64,000 bases of DNA from the NCBI GenBank assembly GCA_916613615.1, contig OU744723.1:64116239-64180238 (forward strand). The letters are read 5' to 3'. Both the position numbers and the translations under genes were made by a program. Every line of letters begins with the position of its first letter. Positions within the stretch are counted from its first letter, which is position 1. The notes under the pieces were generated by a model. It saw only the letters and a program-made list of their open reading frames with translations, was not told the DNA's origin and made no database searches. Positions 1 through 11,470 of the stretch are shown one piece after another. This DNA comes from Steromphala cineraria (taxonomy: Eukaryota; Mollusca; Gastropoda; Trochida; Trochidae).

Positions 1-2
1 TG

Positions 3-125
3 GAGAGTTTCGACCAATCGTATGTGAGCGAGAGAGAAGAGCGCATTCACCTTGGAGATGACCTTGACCACCCAGAGTCACCTTCACCTTCACCCCAGGT
101 CATTGAGAGTGAGGAGGACTTTTAG
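3..125 (+). CDS. C-terminal end of an unidentified gene (partial)
   Basis: One frame is open from the window edge to a TAG at 123-125, giving 40 residues. The peptide is strongly acidic and Ser/Pro-rich, with the stretch DDLDHPESPSPSPQVIESEE before the final DF. It reads like a disordered acidic tail, and the following AT-rich DNA fits a 3' UTR. The upstream exons are outside the window and no family can be named. It could be a chance open frame, but the codon composition differs clearly from the AT-rich DNA that follows. Confidence 0.45.
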   Translation, partial: ESFDQSYVSEREERIHLGDDLDHPESPSPSPQVIESEEDF

Positions 126-773
126 CAGACATTCACTTTCTGTTTTTATTTATTTGTGGGCAATCTCTTTTTATGTCTCGACTTTCATGACTTTTCTTCT
201 CATTTAGTGCTGTTAGAAGTTTTGTACATAGAATTGTGTAGTGCTTTATAGTGAAATGTTTTATCTCAAGACGTGTATGATTGTTTCCAATTCGCTTAGA
301 AATATATTCAAAACAATTAAGAGGATTAAAAAAATAGGATCTAATTAAACATTTTAACACCAAACTGGATAAAGGAGATGGTGGCTTTAAAAAGCTTTAT
401 TTTTATCAATAAGTGTTTATCTATGCATCTAGAAGAATGACAGCAGAGAAAATAGAAGTACAAGTGGATGGAAGACATCTTTAGATTGATAAAGCTTGAT
501 TCACAGTATGAGTATTACATCTTAAGACCATAAGATGCTGTTTAGGTTGTATGGCCGGTTGTTTGGAGTCCATGATAATGTTTTGTTTCTAGATTATTGA
601 AGGACTTAAGTTGATGATTTTTTAGGAACATTGAAACAGTTCACCATTTCTCTAAAAACATTTCATCCAGCTCTGCAATCCATGTGTTTAAAGGCAATCA
701 AGGCTCTCTGTGATATGTATAACTTGCCTGTGTAAATAGCATGTGTTAATCAGACCTTTCCCTTATCCCTAGT
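126..773. other. Probable 3' UTR / intergenic DNA
   Basis: AT-rich sequence after the stop of the upstream partial gene. No open frame with recognisable protein similarity, RNA gene or element ends are visible. Confidence 0.4.
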
Positions 774-938
774 GTGTGTATATATATGTTATCACGGTGG
801 CTGATTATCCCTTGTGTGTATATATATGTTATCACGGTGGCTGATTATCCCTTGTGTGTATATATATGTTATCACGGTGGCTGATTATCCCTTGTGTGTA
901 TATCAATGTCTGAACAGCTTCATGGTGGCTGATTGTTG
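774..938. repeat. 40-bp tandem repeat, about 3 full copies plus a diverged one
   Basis: The unit begins gtgtgtatatatatg and ends ctgattatccctt. It starts at 774, 814 and 854 almost without change, and a degenerate fourth copy starts at 894. The local open frame across it is a by-product of the repeat. Confidence 0.85.
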
Positions 939-950
939 GCCACATCTTAA

Positions 951-1176
951 AGGGGGTCTCCAACTTCTAGTTTTTAACTTCCAGTGTTTTATTAGTGAGG
1001 CCCTCTCCGACCCTCTTGGGGCCTCGCTAATAAAACACTGGAAGTTAAAAAAATAAAGGGGGTCTCCAACTTCTAATTTTACCGTCCAGTGTTTTATTAG
1101 CGAGGCCCTCTCCGACCCTCTCGGGGCCTCGCTAATAAAACACTGGAAGTTAAAAATTAGAAGTTGGAGACCCCCT
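951..1176. mobile_element. TTAA-flanked palindromic MITE with nested hairpins
   Basis: The 226-bp element is bounded by TTAA on both sides (947-950 and 1177-1180). Its ends are inverted repeats starting AGGGGGTCTCCAACTTCTA. Inside are two successive hairpins (arms about 976-1000/1019-1046, and 1055-1178). They share the arm sequence around ccagtgttttatta and a GC-rich centre (ggccctctccgaccctc). The left part looks like a truncated copy of the right hairpin. There is no coding capacity, so it is non-autonomous. TTAA duplication is typical of piggyBac-type transposases, but the superfamily is an inference. Confidence 0.75.
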
Positions 1177-1180
1177 TTAA

Positions 1181-3148
1181 GTGTCCATTGGTGTTTAGTT
1201 TATATTTGTTATGGTAAAATTACTTTCTGCCCATCAGTCTTAACTTGACATTGTATTATATCATAATGAAATCTAGTTATATAAGTAATGTGATGAACTG
1301 AAGCTTTCAAGGTACAATTCTTTTCATTTATTTGATAACTTCCAAAACACTTCGTAGTGAATTGTTTGTTTTATATTACCGCAATATAGGTGTCTTGAGA
1401 CAATTTCGTATTCACAACATGTTTGTGATGTATCATTTAATGATATATGTGATATCAACAATGAGCTATATTTGTCCAAATTCTGATATCACTGAACGAT
1501 TTCACTTTGAATAAAGACAGTCCAGCTGACCATGCAAGTAGATAATCAAGTGAGTAGTGGTGGATAGTCATGTAGATAGTGAGTGTGTTGTGAAGTAGAG
1601 AGGAACTGACTGACACCAAAGTATAATTCTTTTAACCAATAAATACTTGTCTTTTTCATACAAATATGTTTGTCTTTATTATACTCCAAACCTGCATCAT
1701 TTTCAATGGTCAAGCAAGAATTTTATTTGCTCCATATGCTGATCGTCTGCAGGGTATTCGAGGCAAACCTGTGAAGATAAGTAATATATATTAGCATAGT
1801 TAAAGATATGCATCAGATAATGGCAGGGACACTTTGTCCGTGAGGCTCGTCCGAGACACAGTATTCAATTATCCGGTTCATGTCATTAACAATGCTAGTA
1901 ATTGACTTACATCTCACTTGATTCGAGTATAATCAACAACAAAATTGATAGTTTTAGGTATAATTTCAAGCTTCGACAACAAGGGCCCGGCCCCTTCACT
2001 GAAGTTGTTACTTATTGATTACAATTCACTTTTTCTGTCGCAAGTATTCTTGAAAGTTAGTGAATTTAGCAGTGAACATGGCTTCATCTATGCCCTTTGG
2101 TTGCCCTATTTCAACCAACATTCCAAGCTCTTCCTGGGGCAGCCCCCCCCCCCCCCCCCCCTGCACATTACGGTCCTCTTCCCCCAAAAGCTGTGTGCCT
2201 TCGGTTCCTCAACCGAGAAGACTGCTGAAATATTGCCCAAGCGGCATTAAACAATAACTCACTTACTAATTGATCAGTGACATTCAACATATGTTATGAT
2301 ATTGAGCACAATTCAGCAACTTCAATTTATATAGATTTGAATAAAAAAAATAACAGACATTAAGAAATCTCCTTAAAGAGACACAGAGTATGTTGATAGG
2401 ATCACATAAGTCAAATTTTGAAATTGATGTTTTTGACATCGAGAACAACTAACTGTTACTGAAATAACAAGTTAAAGGTCAATCCGTACATTTGAGTGAA
2501 AATACGGCCATTCAAAGTCGGAATTTTGATTAAAAAAACGGACAATGTGGCTCGAGTGGCGCGCAAAAATTCTCCAAACATAATTTTGAAACCTTGTCAT
2601 AAGCTGACAGGAAGATATATTCGATTCCATAGTGTTTATTGTAACTAAAAGGTAGATTAATTGGATGCATAATTTCGAATATTAAACATATTTGAGATGT
2701 TTCCTTGATTTTTCCATAAAATCAAGCATTTTAGAGATATTATGCATTATTGGATATATTTGCAAGTCCAGTGATGAGATATGAACTTCAATCAGCATAT
2801 TAGATATTTTGTAGCTTAACAAAACCAAATAAAATTTTAAGAAAGATACTCTGTGTCACTTTAGTTGACCACTGCATGAGTGAGGGAAGCAAATAGTTAC
2901 AGTGGATGTCTCTTCAGCATAGGAGGATCTTTTGTTCAGAGGGGTCAATGTCTTGTGTGGCGCCGCTGGTCTTGTGAAAACATCAGACTGCCTGGGTCCT
3001 CCTCCAGTCAGAGACTTCAGGAAGAGGATGTCCTTCTGCATTGCTGCATTTTCCTACTAAAGTCTACTGACCGTTCTCCGTAGATCTGACACATGACTGC
3101 AAGTAAAGAGATAGCTGTCATTTCATGTTTTGTTTCGCAGAATTCAAA
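1181..3148. other. Intergenic DNA with a poly-C tract and a short dispersed repeat
   Basis: No gene is recognised. A run of about 19 C lies near 2143-2161. At about 2190-2262 there is a dispersed-repeat tail (attgcccaagcggcattaaa, then aataactcactt), related to the one at 12.24 kb. The open frames over the poly-C tract are compositional artefacts. Confidence 0.45.
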
Positions 3149-3152
3149 TTAA

Positions 3153-3511
3153 AGGGGCAGTAGCACATTTTCAGGGGGAATATAAGGTGATGTAAAAAGT
3201 AAATTAATGGTTTGAATTGAAAGACAATACATTTAAACTAAATGGAGCAGTACTAATTCAAATATATTATGTAAGTTCAGCCATGCGATTCCCTTTTCTT
3301 ATACAAAATGAATAAAAGGTGTTCACACAAAATGGTCGCCAATGGATTTTATGTGAAGTTTCATACTTTATTCTCGGACTATGGATAGTTGGTTTGTGTT
3401 ATGAGATTTTTTACACTATCAAAATAATATATTTAGCATTAACGTACAATTATCAGTGAAAATTTCAAAATATAAAATTATCAAAAAGCGTGCTACTGCC
3501 CCTGTGCCCCT
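3153..3511 (-). mobile_element. TTAA-flanked MITE, family copy 1
   Basis: A 359-bp non-coding element flanked by TTAA (3149-3152 and 3512-3515), with terminal inverted repeats AGGGGCAGTAGCAC / GTGCTACTGCCCCT. The interior is the reverse complement of the copies at 18.28 and 47.70 kb. The right end carries an extra gtgcccct, as if the tip had been duplicated. Confidence 0.85.
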
Positions 3512-3515
3512 TTAA

Positions 3516-4740
3516 ATTGAATTGAAGTTTATGATTAAAAACAATTTAAAATGGAGAGAGATTAAGATAATGGACAAAGACATTCTTTAATCATTATTTC
3601 AATAAAGTATTTTAATATCTGCAGATGCAGTACTTTGTCTTTTTTCTTTTCTGAAATACAAAGAAATTCAAACATAAAATTCAAGATACACAAACAAAAA
3701 ACAACATATAGTAACATGTAGTTAAATTAGGAGTAATCAGGAATTTGCAGAAGTGCCTTTTCTTCATTATGACATCCGATATTATTGATTACACAAGTTT
3801 CTAATATTATGTATTCTAAGATGCCTAGCGATTAGAACAATCGAAAAAAAAAAGTACTTTATCAGACAATTTAGCTAAAATGGATGGAATTATCATGAAA
3901 ACGCCCTCATGTTATCAGAAATGAGCGGGCCGCTGCAAATGATAATGGCCTGCTAAACCTTGACGACGGACCAATATCACTTCGTAGCCAAGTGACGTCA
4001 CATTAGAATTTAGTTTTGTGTAGGATCAAAACCGAGCCAGAGGTGTTGTTGATAATGTAACTTTGACGACATTGAAATCTGTTTTCTATTAATAATATGC
4101 TCAATAGATTATAGATGAGTCTATTTAACACGTTTTTTCTGTAGGCCCTATGTAGTGAAATTTTAATTGTTAAAGGTACCACTCGATTGCGTTTCGTCCG
4201 CCATTTTGAAACGTTAGCATTGCAAGAAAACAAATATGCTGTAATATGCTAATTCATTAACAAAATAAAGAAATAAATACTTGATTGATAGAAGAGGATT
4301 CAAATAATTCATAATAAAAGTTATCAGTTACGACAGCTTTTTGTCTTAGTGGGTGCATTCCACGATCGTAGCTTCGATGATTGGCTTCATTTCACGATGT
4401 TTTTATTTTTTGAGCGATATACTTTATTCTTTGTCAAATTGTTATTTTAAAATCTTGAACAGCTGAAATGTTAACCCCAAAAACACATTTGAAATTAAGT
4501 GTGAAATTATCATTTAAAAATCATATATATATATTGTGAATAAGAAAGTCATTCTGAGTTTCGTTTCCACAAAAATACCCCGCTCGAATGGTCCCTTTAA
4601 GTGTTCTTTTTGAAAATGGACTGTACCGTTGTTTTGCAAGTGAGTGGAACCGGTCTGCACCGGTTTGACCTTATCACATTGCTTTTGCGCAAGTCAAAAT
4701 AGTTCAACATTATTTTACTTATTAGTCATGTTAGAATGGT
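3516..4740. other. Intergenic DNA containing a solo fold-back arm
   Basis: No gene is recognised. At 4014-4060 a segment (containing gagccagaggtgttgttgat) matches one arm of the fold-back elements at 26.23, 42.17 and 55.81 kb in reverse orientation, but the partner arm is absent. A TGACGTCA-like site lies near 3992. Confidence 0.4.
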
Positions 4741-4858
4741 GATAAATCCATTCTGTTTTTTATTTTGGGGTTGTATGTCGTGCATTCTTTACACCTAAAT
4801 AAACATATCAAAGAATGCACGACATACAACCCCAAAATGAAAAACAGAATGGATTTAT
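4741..4858. repeat. Fold-back element
   Basis: Arms 4741-4790 and 4810-4858 are near-perfect inverted repeats (left arm begins gataaatccattctg) around a loop of about 20 bases. It is non-coding and resembles a short palindromic MITE. Confidence 0.85.
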
Positions 4859-5115
4859 CCCCCTAAATATTAAGAGCTGAATAGAACCAAATGATAATTT
4901 TTAAGCTTATTAAATGCCATAAAGTAGTGTTGGAGAGCTATTCTGGAAAATTCTGGCTTTCAAACTTTGCTTGACGCATGCTTTCACAGAAAGTAGATCT
5001 GATTTTGATCTGCAGGAATATGAATGCGTGTGCTGCCCCTTGTACTTTATAGGTCCTTGTGTTCTATGTGTATCCTTATATATCTTTTGTTAGGACCAGT
5101 ACATCATTAATTGGC

Positions 5116-5206
5116 AGGACTGTTTCTCCTTTGATTGCTATTATCATATGAATACACTCACGCACACACTCATTGTGATAATAGCAATCAAAGGAGAAAC
5201 AGTCCT
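5116..5206. repeat. Fold-back element with perfect 31-bp arms
   Basis: Arms 5116-5146 and 5176-5206 are perfect inverted repeats (aggactgtttctcctttg... and its complement). The loop of about 29 bases contains CACA repeats. No coding potential. Confidence 0.85.
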
Positions 5207-5569
5207 ATGTACAGGCTTATTATCAGTCTGAAAACATAATTCTAATAAAAGATGATTTATTAAATATTAGATAGGAGCCTCAGATAATGACCTATTCCAT
5301 CTGTAGTTCTTTACAGATCTTAGTCTGTCATCAAGACCCTAAAGCAATAATATTTAATTGATGACCAACCAAGTCTAGACAAGTATAGCAAATCTAGATC
5401 GCTCAGCTTCTTCTGGGCTCCATTTTGTTATAATACATGATTTGTTTAAAAATATTGTCACTATTGAAAAACAACAACTTCTGAGACTAAATGTTAGTCT
5501 TGACTGATCTGGACTTGAGGTTTTGTTATGTCCAATTGTTAATCTAGACGTAAGACTAAAATATACATA

Positions 5570-6457
5570 CGGAAAAAAGTTAAGCACCCCCACATTTTTT
5601 CAGCAACAAAAGTTGCCTGATCAAAATGAGGGCGATGTGATTGTAGAAATAATCGTATGGTATGACAGAACCACAATTTAGTAGTTAATGGAAGAAAGTT
5701 TCATCCGGATAACGTTTCGCATCTTTTGGATATTTGCATTCATAAAATTGTTGTAGTTTTATGTCAAAAACAAGTTACATTAGTCTGATAACAGAAAGTT
5801 GTTATTGGTAGTTGTGATGTGGGTAATTCAATTCTTCCGAGCCCGTAGGTCAAACTTTAGTACACAAATTTTAGTAAAAAGTCACTATTTAGACCTCTTA
5901 TAACCTTCAAAGTCGCAAAATCTCCAAAAAAAACAAAATTCAAGGAAAATGGTCTAATAACAAAAGATTGTTAGTGTCTACTGTAATGAGCCCTAGAAAT
6001 CAATGAGAAGTGTTTGACTAACAGATTGAACTCAAAAGAATCCAAAGATTATTCCAAAATCGTATGATTCCAGCCATTTCGTCAATTATTGACAATATCT
6101 GTTGAAAAAAGGGATGACATTTCAACGACCAGTTACTTCCTTATTTTGTAAGATAAGAGATGATTTGATGTGTGGACGTCAAGTCGGTAGCACAAACGTT
6201 ATTTATGATTCCTGAAACCAATTGTCTATTGCCCAGTTTTGGCACTACAGCCAAACTTATTTTGGGTGAAATTTCAGTACTATTACAAATTCAATCGTAA
6301 TTTCATAAATTGTCTACATGGACGATCTTTCTTTGAAAAAATTATTGCAAAATCAACATTTTTATGTAAAAGAGTCATAAACTTATTCACGGTACAATAA
6401 CTTTGCAATAGCATCATTTTTGGTTTTCGAATTTAGGGGGTGCTTAACTTTTTTCCG
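5570..6457. mobile_element. Non-autonomous Tc1/mariner-like transposon
   Basis: The 888-bp element has perfect 22-bp terminal inverted repeats (5570-5591 and 6436-6457, outer end CGGAAAAAAGTTAAGCACC). It is flanked by the dinucleotide TA (5568-5569 and 6458-6459), the standard Tc1/mariner target duplication. I found no transposase frame inside, and an intact transposase would need about 1 kb of coding sequence. It is either an internally decayed copy or a MITE. Confidence 0.75.
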
Positions 6458-6529
6458 TATGGATATGTAAATAGGATCATGGTACTCATGGATCATGTAG
6501 CTTATCATGATTTGTAAAGAAAATTGTAA

Positions 6530-6611
6530 AGGCCGTATGCCTCCGAATAAGAGATTCCATGGGTAAGTAATTTTTTCCCTGTCCGTCCGTCTGTTAGTCT
6601 GTCTGTATGTT

Positions 6612-6642
<31 letters not shown>

Positions 6643-6960
6643 TTGTACCCAAAAACTTAAACCTTGCTCATAACTTTTGATTGCTTTGGGACAGACCAGT
6701 GATATTTCACATGTGAATCTATCATGATAAGACCTTCAGATGTGGTCATAACTTTTGACATTGTGACCTTGACCTTTCTTTCAAAATGTTAACCTTGGCC
6801 ATGATTAAGTTGCGATTGGATAGATAGACCAATAATATTTCACATTAATATCTATCATGATAAGACTTTCAGATGAATGCATAATTTTGACCCAGTGACC
6901 TTGACCTTGGAGTTGGGGGCTTCAGTGTTTCACAAACACAGCTTGTTATTATCTATGATC
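6530..6960. repeat. Dispersed repeat with TGTC microsatellite and TGACCTTGACCTT motifs
   Basis: The region starts ggccgtatgcctccg, runs into a TCTG/TGTC microsatellite at about 6580-6645, and then contains two copies of a module of about 150 bp. Each copy has a cacat...atctatcatgataaga segment followed by gtgaccttgacct (about 6705-6775 and 6835-6915). Repeats of this look are common in bivalve and gastropod DNA. A minus-strand open frame here (6383-6652) just reads the microsatellite. Confidence 0.55.
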
Positions 6961-6981
6961 TATATTTCATTTCTCATTAAG

Positions 6982-7248
6982 AGCTCCATGACGACTTCCT
7001 GACTTGCAGTGTGTGTATGGAGGTGTTTGTGCAGCCTGTATCACTCAACTGTCAACACTCCTTCTGTCAGAACTGCTTGAGGAAATATCTGCAGACAAAA
7101 GAAGAAGCTGTGAGAAACAAGTCCATCCCTTGTCCCACGTGTAGACAAGAGACCCCAGTGCCTCACCCTGACAGACCTGTAGAAGAGTGGGCGGGGCAGC
7201 TGAAACCAGGACTGCTTCTAACTGGACTCATGGACTCAATTCCACAAG
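6982..7248 (+). other. RING-finger exon of the TRIM pseudogene
   Basis: The reading frame gives ELHDDFLTCSVCMEVFVQPV followed by NCQHSFCQNC and, after a spacer, PCPTC: a complete C3HC4 RING with all eight metal ligands visible. No ATG in this frame lies immediately upstream. A TAA at 6978-6980 precedes a possible acceptor AG at 6980-6981, so the exon is probably internal or the start is lost. A good donor (AAG|GTATCA) lies at 7248/7249. This exon on its own is undamaged, unlike the downstream part. Confidence 0.75.
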
Positions 7249-9658
7249 GTATCAATATGACTCTCTGTCTTATGTAGAATAACTATTGTTTATTTGTATA
7301 TCTGAAACCAATCTAATGATTGATTATAGCTAGTTGCAGTAAAATAACATTTAACTATCTTACATTATAGATAGCTTTTGTATATCTGAAACCCATTTCA
7401 TGATTGATTATAGCTGGTTTCAGTGATAAAACATCTAACTATCTAACATTTGTGATACTCATGGACTTTGTCGTATTCTCACAAATATATGAATGTTGAC
7501 TTATTGACTTATAATGTCACATGATACAAACAAATATAACCTCGAGTGATTGGTTTTCTGACAGTCAAAGTAAATTCACAAATATATTTAACAAGTTATT
7601 TTGGAACATACCACGCCACTACTTAAATTTGGTTGGTTGATAATGAGAGCCGTTTTTGATGCCGCTATTGAGAAAGATTTATCTGGCGACAAAACAGTGA
7701 ATGCATGACTCGTTACATGCCCCTTTTGTGACGTCATTTTCAGGAAATATTCACCATTCATTAAGATAAGTCATTAGACAATGATGACAATTGATGTAAT
7801 GAAGATAAGCACATCAATGGTTATTGAACAATTATATAAAGTGGTATTTGATTGAAACAATAAAGTGATACTTTAAAGAGTCGACATAACAGGTCATATT
7901 CTGGCGAGTTTTAATTAATTTTTTGTCCCTAGCCATGGCGTATTTTTTCACAAGGTCCTAATGAAAGACGAATTAAAGGTGTTTATTAGACAAATTTACA
8001 AAAAGCAAGCCTAGCTTTATTTTGTTGATATATTTGAAGGGAAATGGAAAAGTGGCCAAGGTTAGCGATTGTTAAAGAGTGGATGCATGTCGATATAAAG
8101 ACCAACTGAGGATCCCCAAACAGACATCAAATACTTGCATATTTGAGTTTCATCTTATTAAACTGAGAGAATAAATCTCCAGACTGAATTGCAATGACCT
8201 TCAGTTCAGTAATAGGTCCGGGAATCCGGGCTTCAAATGAACTGACTTGGTTTTCGGAATCCTGATTTGTTGAAACGCTGTCAAAAGGTATCGTTCATAA
8301 TATGTTGCATCCCACATGTCACAAGTCCACATGTTTATAAAAAAAAGTTTTTTTTTTAATTAGGCGAATTACATATAACATTTTTATGCAATTTTTTGTC
8401 TGAAAGTGATTCAACATATGTCATCAGCGCATGGAGAGCTTATGTAATCTGATAACGAAAAAAAGGTGTTTTTTTAGATATATTGAAACTCTGACAAATA
8501 TTTTGCGAGATACCAATCCCCCCCCCCACCCCCCCCCCCCCCCCCCCTAAACATGTATGAAACATTTATTTGTTTTTAGAATTTTTGTCATTTAAGTACA
8601 TACAAGGGATTTGGACATTGGTGCATTTATTTTAATTAGGCCCATAAAATTATCTGCAAATGAAAAAACTTTTTTGAGTCGCTGCAAAATATTGTATATA
8701 CGTGTATTATAAGTCAACAGTAGAATTATTCGCTGACACATAAATCTGTAATTTTACATAGGCTAGAAACATCTTTTAAATATGGTGGCAATCATTTTAA
8801 CGGCTAACTTGCTCCTTATGTCATGTGACCAGGTTTACGTTATTGAGAATGCATGAAGTGGAGTTGATTCCTGAAAATAATCATGAATCCACGACATCGG
8901 ATGGATTCTCGATCATAATACATGATACATGTATTACTTCACAAAACTAAATTTGTCTTTTTCATATTTTACATATATTTCCTATCAATACAATACAATT
9001 TCGGTGTTCACTCATCGGATATGGAACACAACCTTAGCCTAGGCCACGCTCCAATTGGGTTCATCCGTGCACGTGTTTTGCCATATTTTCCCGACGGCGT
9101 TGTGGATTGCATTGCACGTGCTAGACATATCCTTTACCTAACATGTTAGCAAAGAAACAAAAACACACAAGGAAAAAAGATAGTTTTGAGCTTAATATAA
9201 ACTTGTTTATCATATTTGTGACATTGACGGAATGTGTCTCCGAACATTTTTGTCCAGCGCACCAGCAGGGAACATTGCTCTACTCTCTGAACATCGTAAT
9301 AGTGTCAACAGTCCGAAATCAAGTCCTTTTAAAGCTTGTAACATGTTATTGTTTGCTTCGGTTATCTTATAACTGATTAGATAACAATCTTATAGGTCCA
9401 ATACAGTACAATGCCTATGATCCGTTGACCCTGTCCTGTCGTCTTCGGGGTTTTCGAACATTAAACGAAATAACGTTGCACTGATAATCATGTACAGGTT
9501 GTCACTTTTCATTTTAACTCATAGGATGATTTTGCATGTAAAAAAGTTAACAAGATATACGATTAAATTGTTATGATAAGAGGATAACAAAAATGATCTC
9601 ACCGTACTATTTATGTGTCATTTGTTACAAGAATTATTAAAAACATTATGGGTTACAG
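7249..9658. other. Probable intron of the TRIM pseudogene
   Basis: The region runs from the donor at 7249 to an acceptor (ttacag) ending at 9658. It contains a direct repeat of about 80 bp in two copies (about 7296-7372 and 7379-7455, each with tgattgattatagct) and a poly-C tract at about 8518-8547. No coding exon is recognised. Open frames at 8922-9149 and 9143-9376 have no visible similarity. Confidence 0.45.
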
Positions 9659-10124
9659 AAACCATCCACTGTTCTTCGTGTCAGAAAGAAGGGGAGACAA
9701 CTCCTACAAGTTGGTGTGCAGAATGTGAAGCCTACATCAGTGTTTAATGTCTCAAGTCTCAAAACAAAGTTCCAGCTTTTCCTCAACATAATGTGGCAAA
9801 CCTCAGTGGAAACATGCAGCAAAAGTTGAAGAGAGCATTTGTGTGCAAGGAACACGACAAGAAGATAAAGCTGTTCTGCAAGGACTTCAAGAAAAAACTT
9901 TGCACTGTTTGTTGCAGTATCAGTCACAGGAAGTGTGAAGATGTCGTCACAATCCAGGATGTCCTTCCAAAGGTCAAGGGTCAACTGAGGAAACGCCAGG
10001 AGGAGATTGACTAGAAAGCTGAAACAAACAAGGCACAGATTGTCGAATATGTAGATGAATTTGAAATGTTCCTGTCCAGAGATATCATCTGACATAACCA
10101 CAACCATCCAAGCTGCTGTTGATC

Positions 10125-10632
10125 ATCTTCGTGAAAAGGAGACTGAGCTGCTTGGGAAACTTGATGTTCTAACTGATCGACAGACAGAAGGTCTGAGGTC
10201 CAAGATGAAAACAAAGAAGACAGAGACACAGATGTACCAGCAGCAGTCTCAGTCCATCCAGCAGGCCCTGGAGTTGGAGGATGTCGCGCAGCTGTTTGAG
10301 ATGTATCTGTCCTCTGGATCAGGAGCTGTATCTGACGTCACAAAAACCAAGAGAGGGGAGAGATCAAATGTTGCTGACATCTTCGTGAAAAGGAGACTGA
10401 GCTGCTGGGGAAACTTGATGTCCAAACTGATCAACAGACAGAAGATCTGAGGTCCAAGATGAAAACAAAGGTGACAGAGACACAGATGTACCAGCAGCAG
10501 TCTCAGTCCATCCAGCAGGCCCTGGAGTTGGAGGATGTCGCGCAGCTGTTTGAGATGTATCTGTCGTCTGGATCAGGAGCTGTATCTGACGTCACAAAAA
10601 CACAGAGAGAGGAGAGATCAGATGTTGCTGGT
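10125..10632 (+). repeat. 254-bp tandem duplication in coiled-coil sequence
   Basis: The segment starting atcttcgtgaaaaggagact at 10125 recurs at 10379 with few substitutions. Both copies encode MYQQQSQSIQQALELEDVA and YLSSGSGAVSDVTKT. The period of 254 is not a multiple of three, so the duplication shifts the frame and by itself would inactivate the gene. Confidence 0.9.
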
Positions 10633-11470
10633 ATCAGCTTTATACACAACCTTGATCAACTGAAGGAGGAAATTGAGAAGATGGATGTAAGGAGTGTTGA
10701 TTACACAATAGATCTGACAGGGACACCTCTACTGCATGAAGTCATTGATGCTAAACTATATGGAGATGTGAGTTGTGGTGTGAGAGATGTTGTTGTAATG
10801 AAAAGTTCGGGTATAAAGTGTTTGCTGATTTCAACAATCAACTTAAATCTTGCTCAAGTACACTTTACGTTTCTGGTAGACCTTGGTCCATCACAGTTAT
10901 CAGTAAAGGCAAGATAGTTGTGTCGTTTTATATGTCTCCACATCTCATCATAGTGGCTGTGACTCCTGACCTGGAACTCCTATCAACAATACAGACAAGT
11001 AAGAACTACCTGGGTCTCTCTGCTCTTGCTCAATCAACACTGGTGGCAGGTTCTAAGAATCCACCCTCTGTGGATCTGATTGATATGCAGGGAACCATCT
11101 TGAAAACCTTCACAACACTTCATGAGAAAGAGCTTTATTGAACCTAGATACATACATGTCACTAGTCAAGGCAGTATCCTGGTGTCAGACTGGGATCTGA
11201 AGTCTATCATCTGTCTGACACAGACTGGTGAAGTTGTGTTTACATACACACCTACAGGAGATAGAACCCTGAGAGGTCCATGGGAAATCACTTCCACCAG
11301 TAGTGGAGATATCCTTGTTGCTGATTTCGTGCCAGAGAAAGTGATTCTCCTCAGTAAGACGGGATACTACTTCAGAGGATGGTTTACATCACCCATCAGG
11401 TCTGTGTGTTGATGGAAACAAACTCTGTGTGGCGTTGATGACAAAGGGTGGTTTGAAGGGAATCTCAAAA

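Larger units (their letters stand above)
6982..11470 (+). pseudogene. TRIM-type (RING, B-box, coiled coil, NHL-like) pseudogene
   Basis: Order of remnants: RING exon (6982-7248), intron, B-box 1 (from about 9667, HCSSCQKEGE then WCAECE), B-box 2 (about 9835-9950, VCKEHDKKIKLFCKDF then CTVCC), coiled coil (about 10080-10620), then NHL-like propeller strands (about 10630-11440, for example GSILVSDWDLKSIICL and GDILVADFVPEKVILL). In TRIM proteins the RING is an E3 ubiquitin ligase module and NHL-type propellers bind partners or RNA. The copy is broken: in-frame stops at 9745-9747 (inside B-box 1) and 10012-10014, a frame change by 10090, a 254-bp duplication, and further frame changes near 10800-10900, 11130 and 11400. 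A functional spliced product would need all of these to be errors. High confidence in the family and good confidence in pseudogene status. Confidence 0.8.

Noticed and set aside
2060..2257. Pro-rich plus-strand frames over the poly-C tract
   Set aside because: Homopolymer-driven frames with no similarity; poly-C length is also prone to sequencing error.
6383..6652. 89-residue minus-strand frame starting MGTNRQTDKQTDRQT
   Set aside because: The N-terminal part is a translated TGTC microsatellite; the rest enters a Tc1-like element end.
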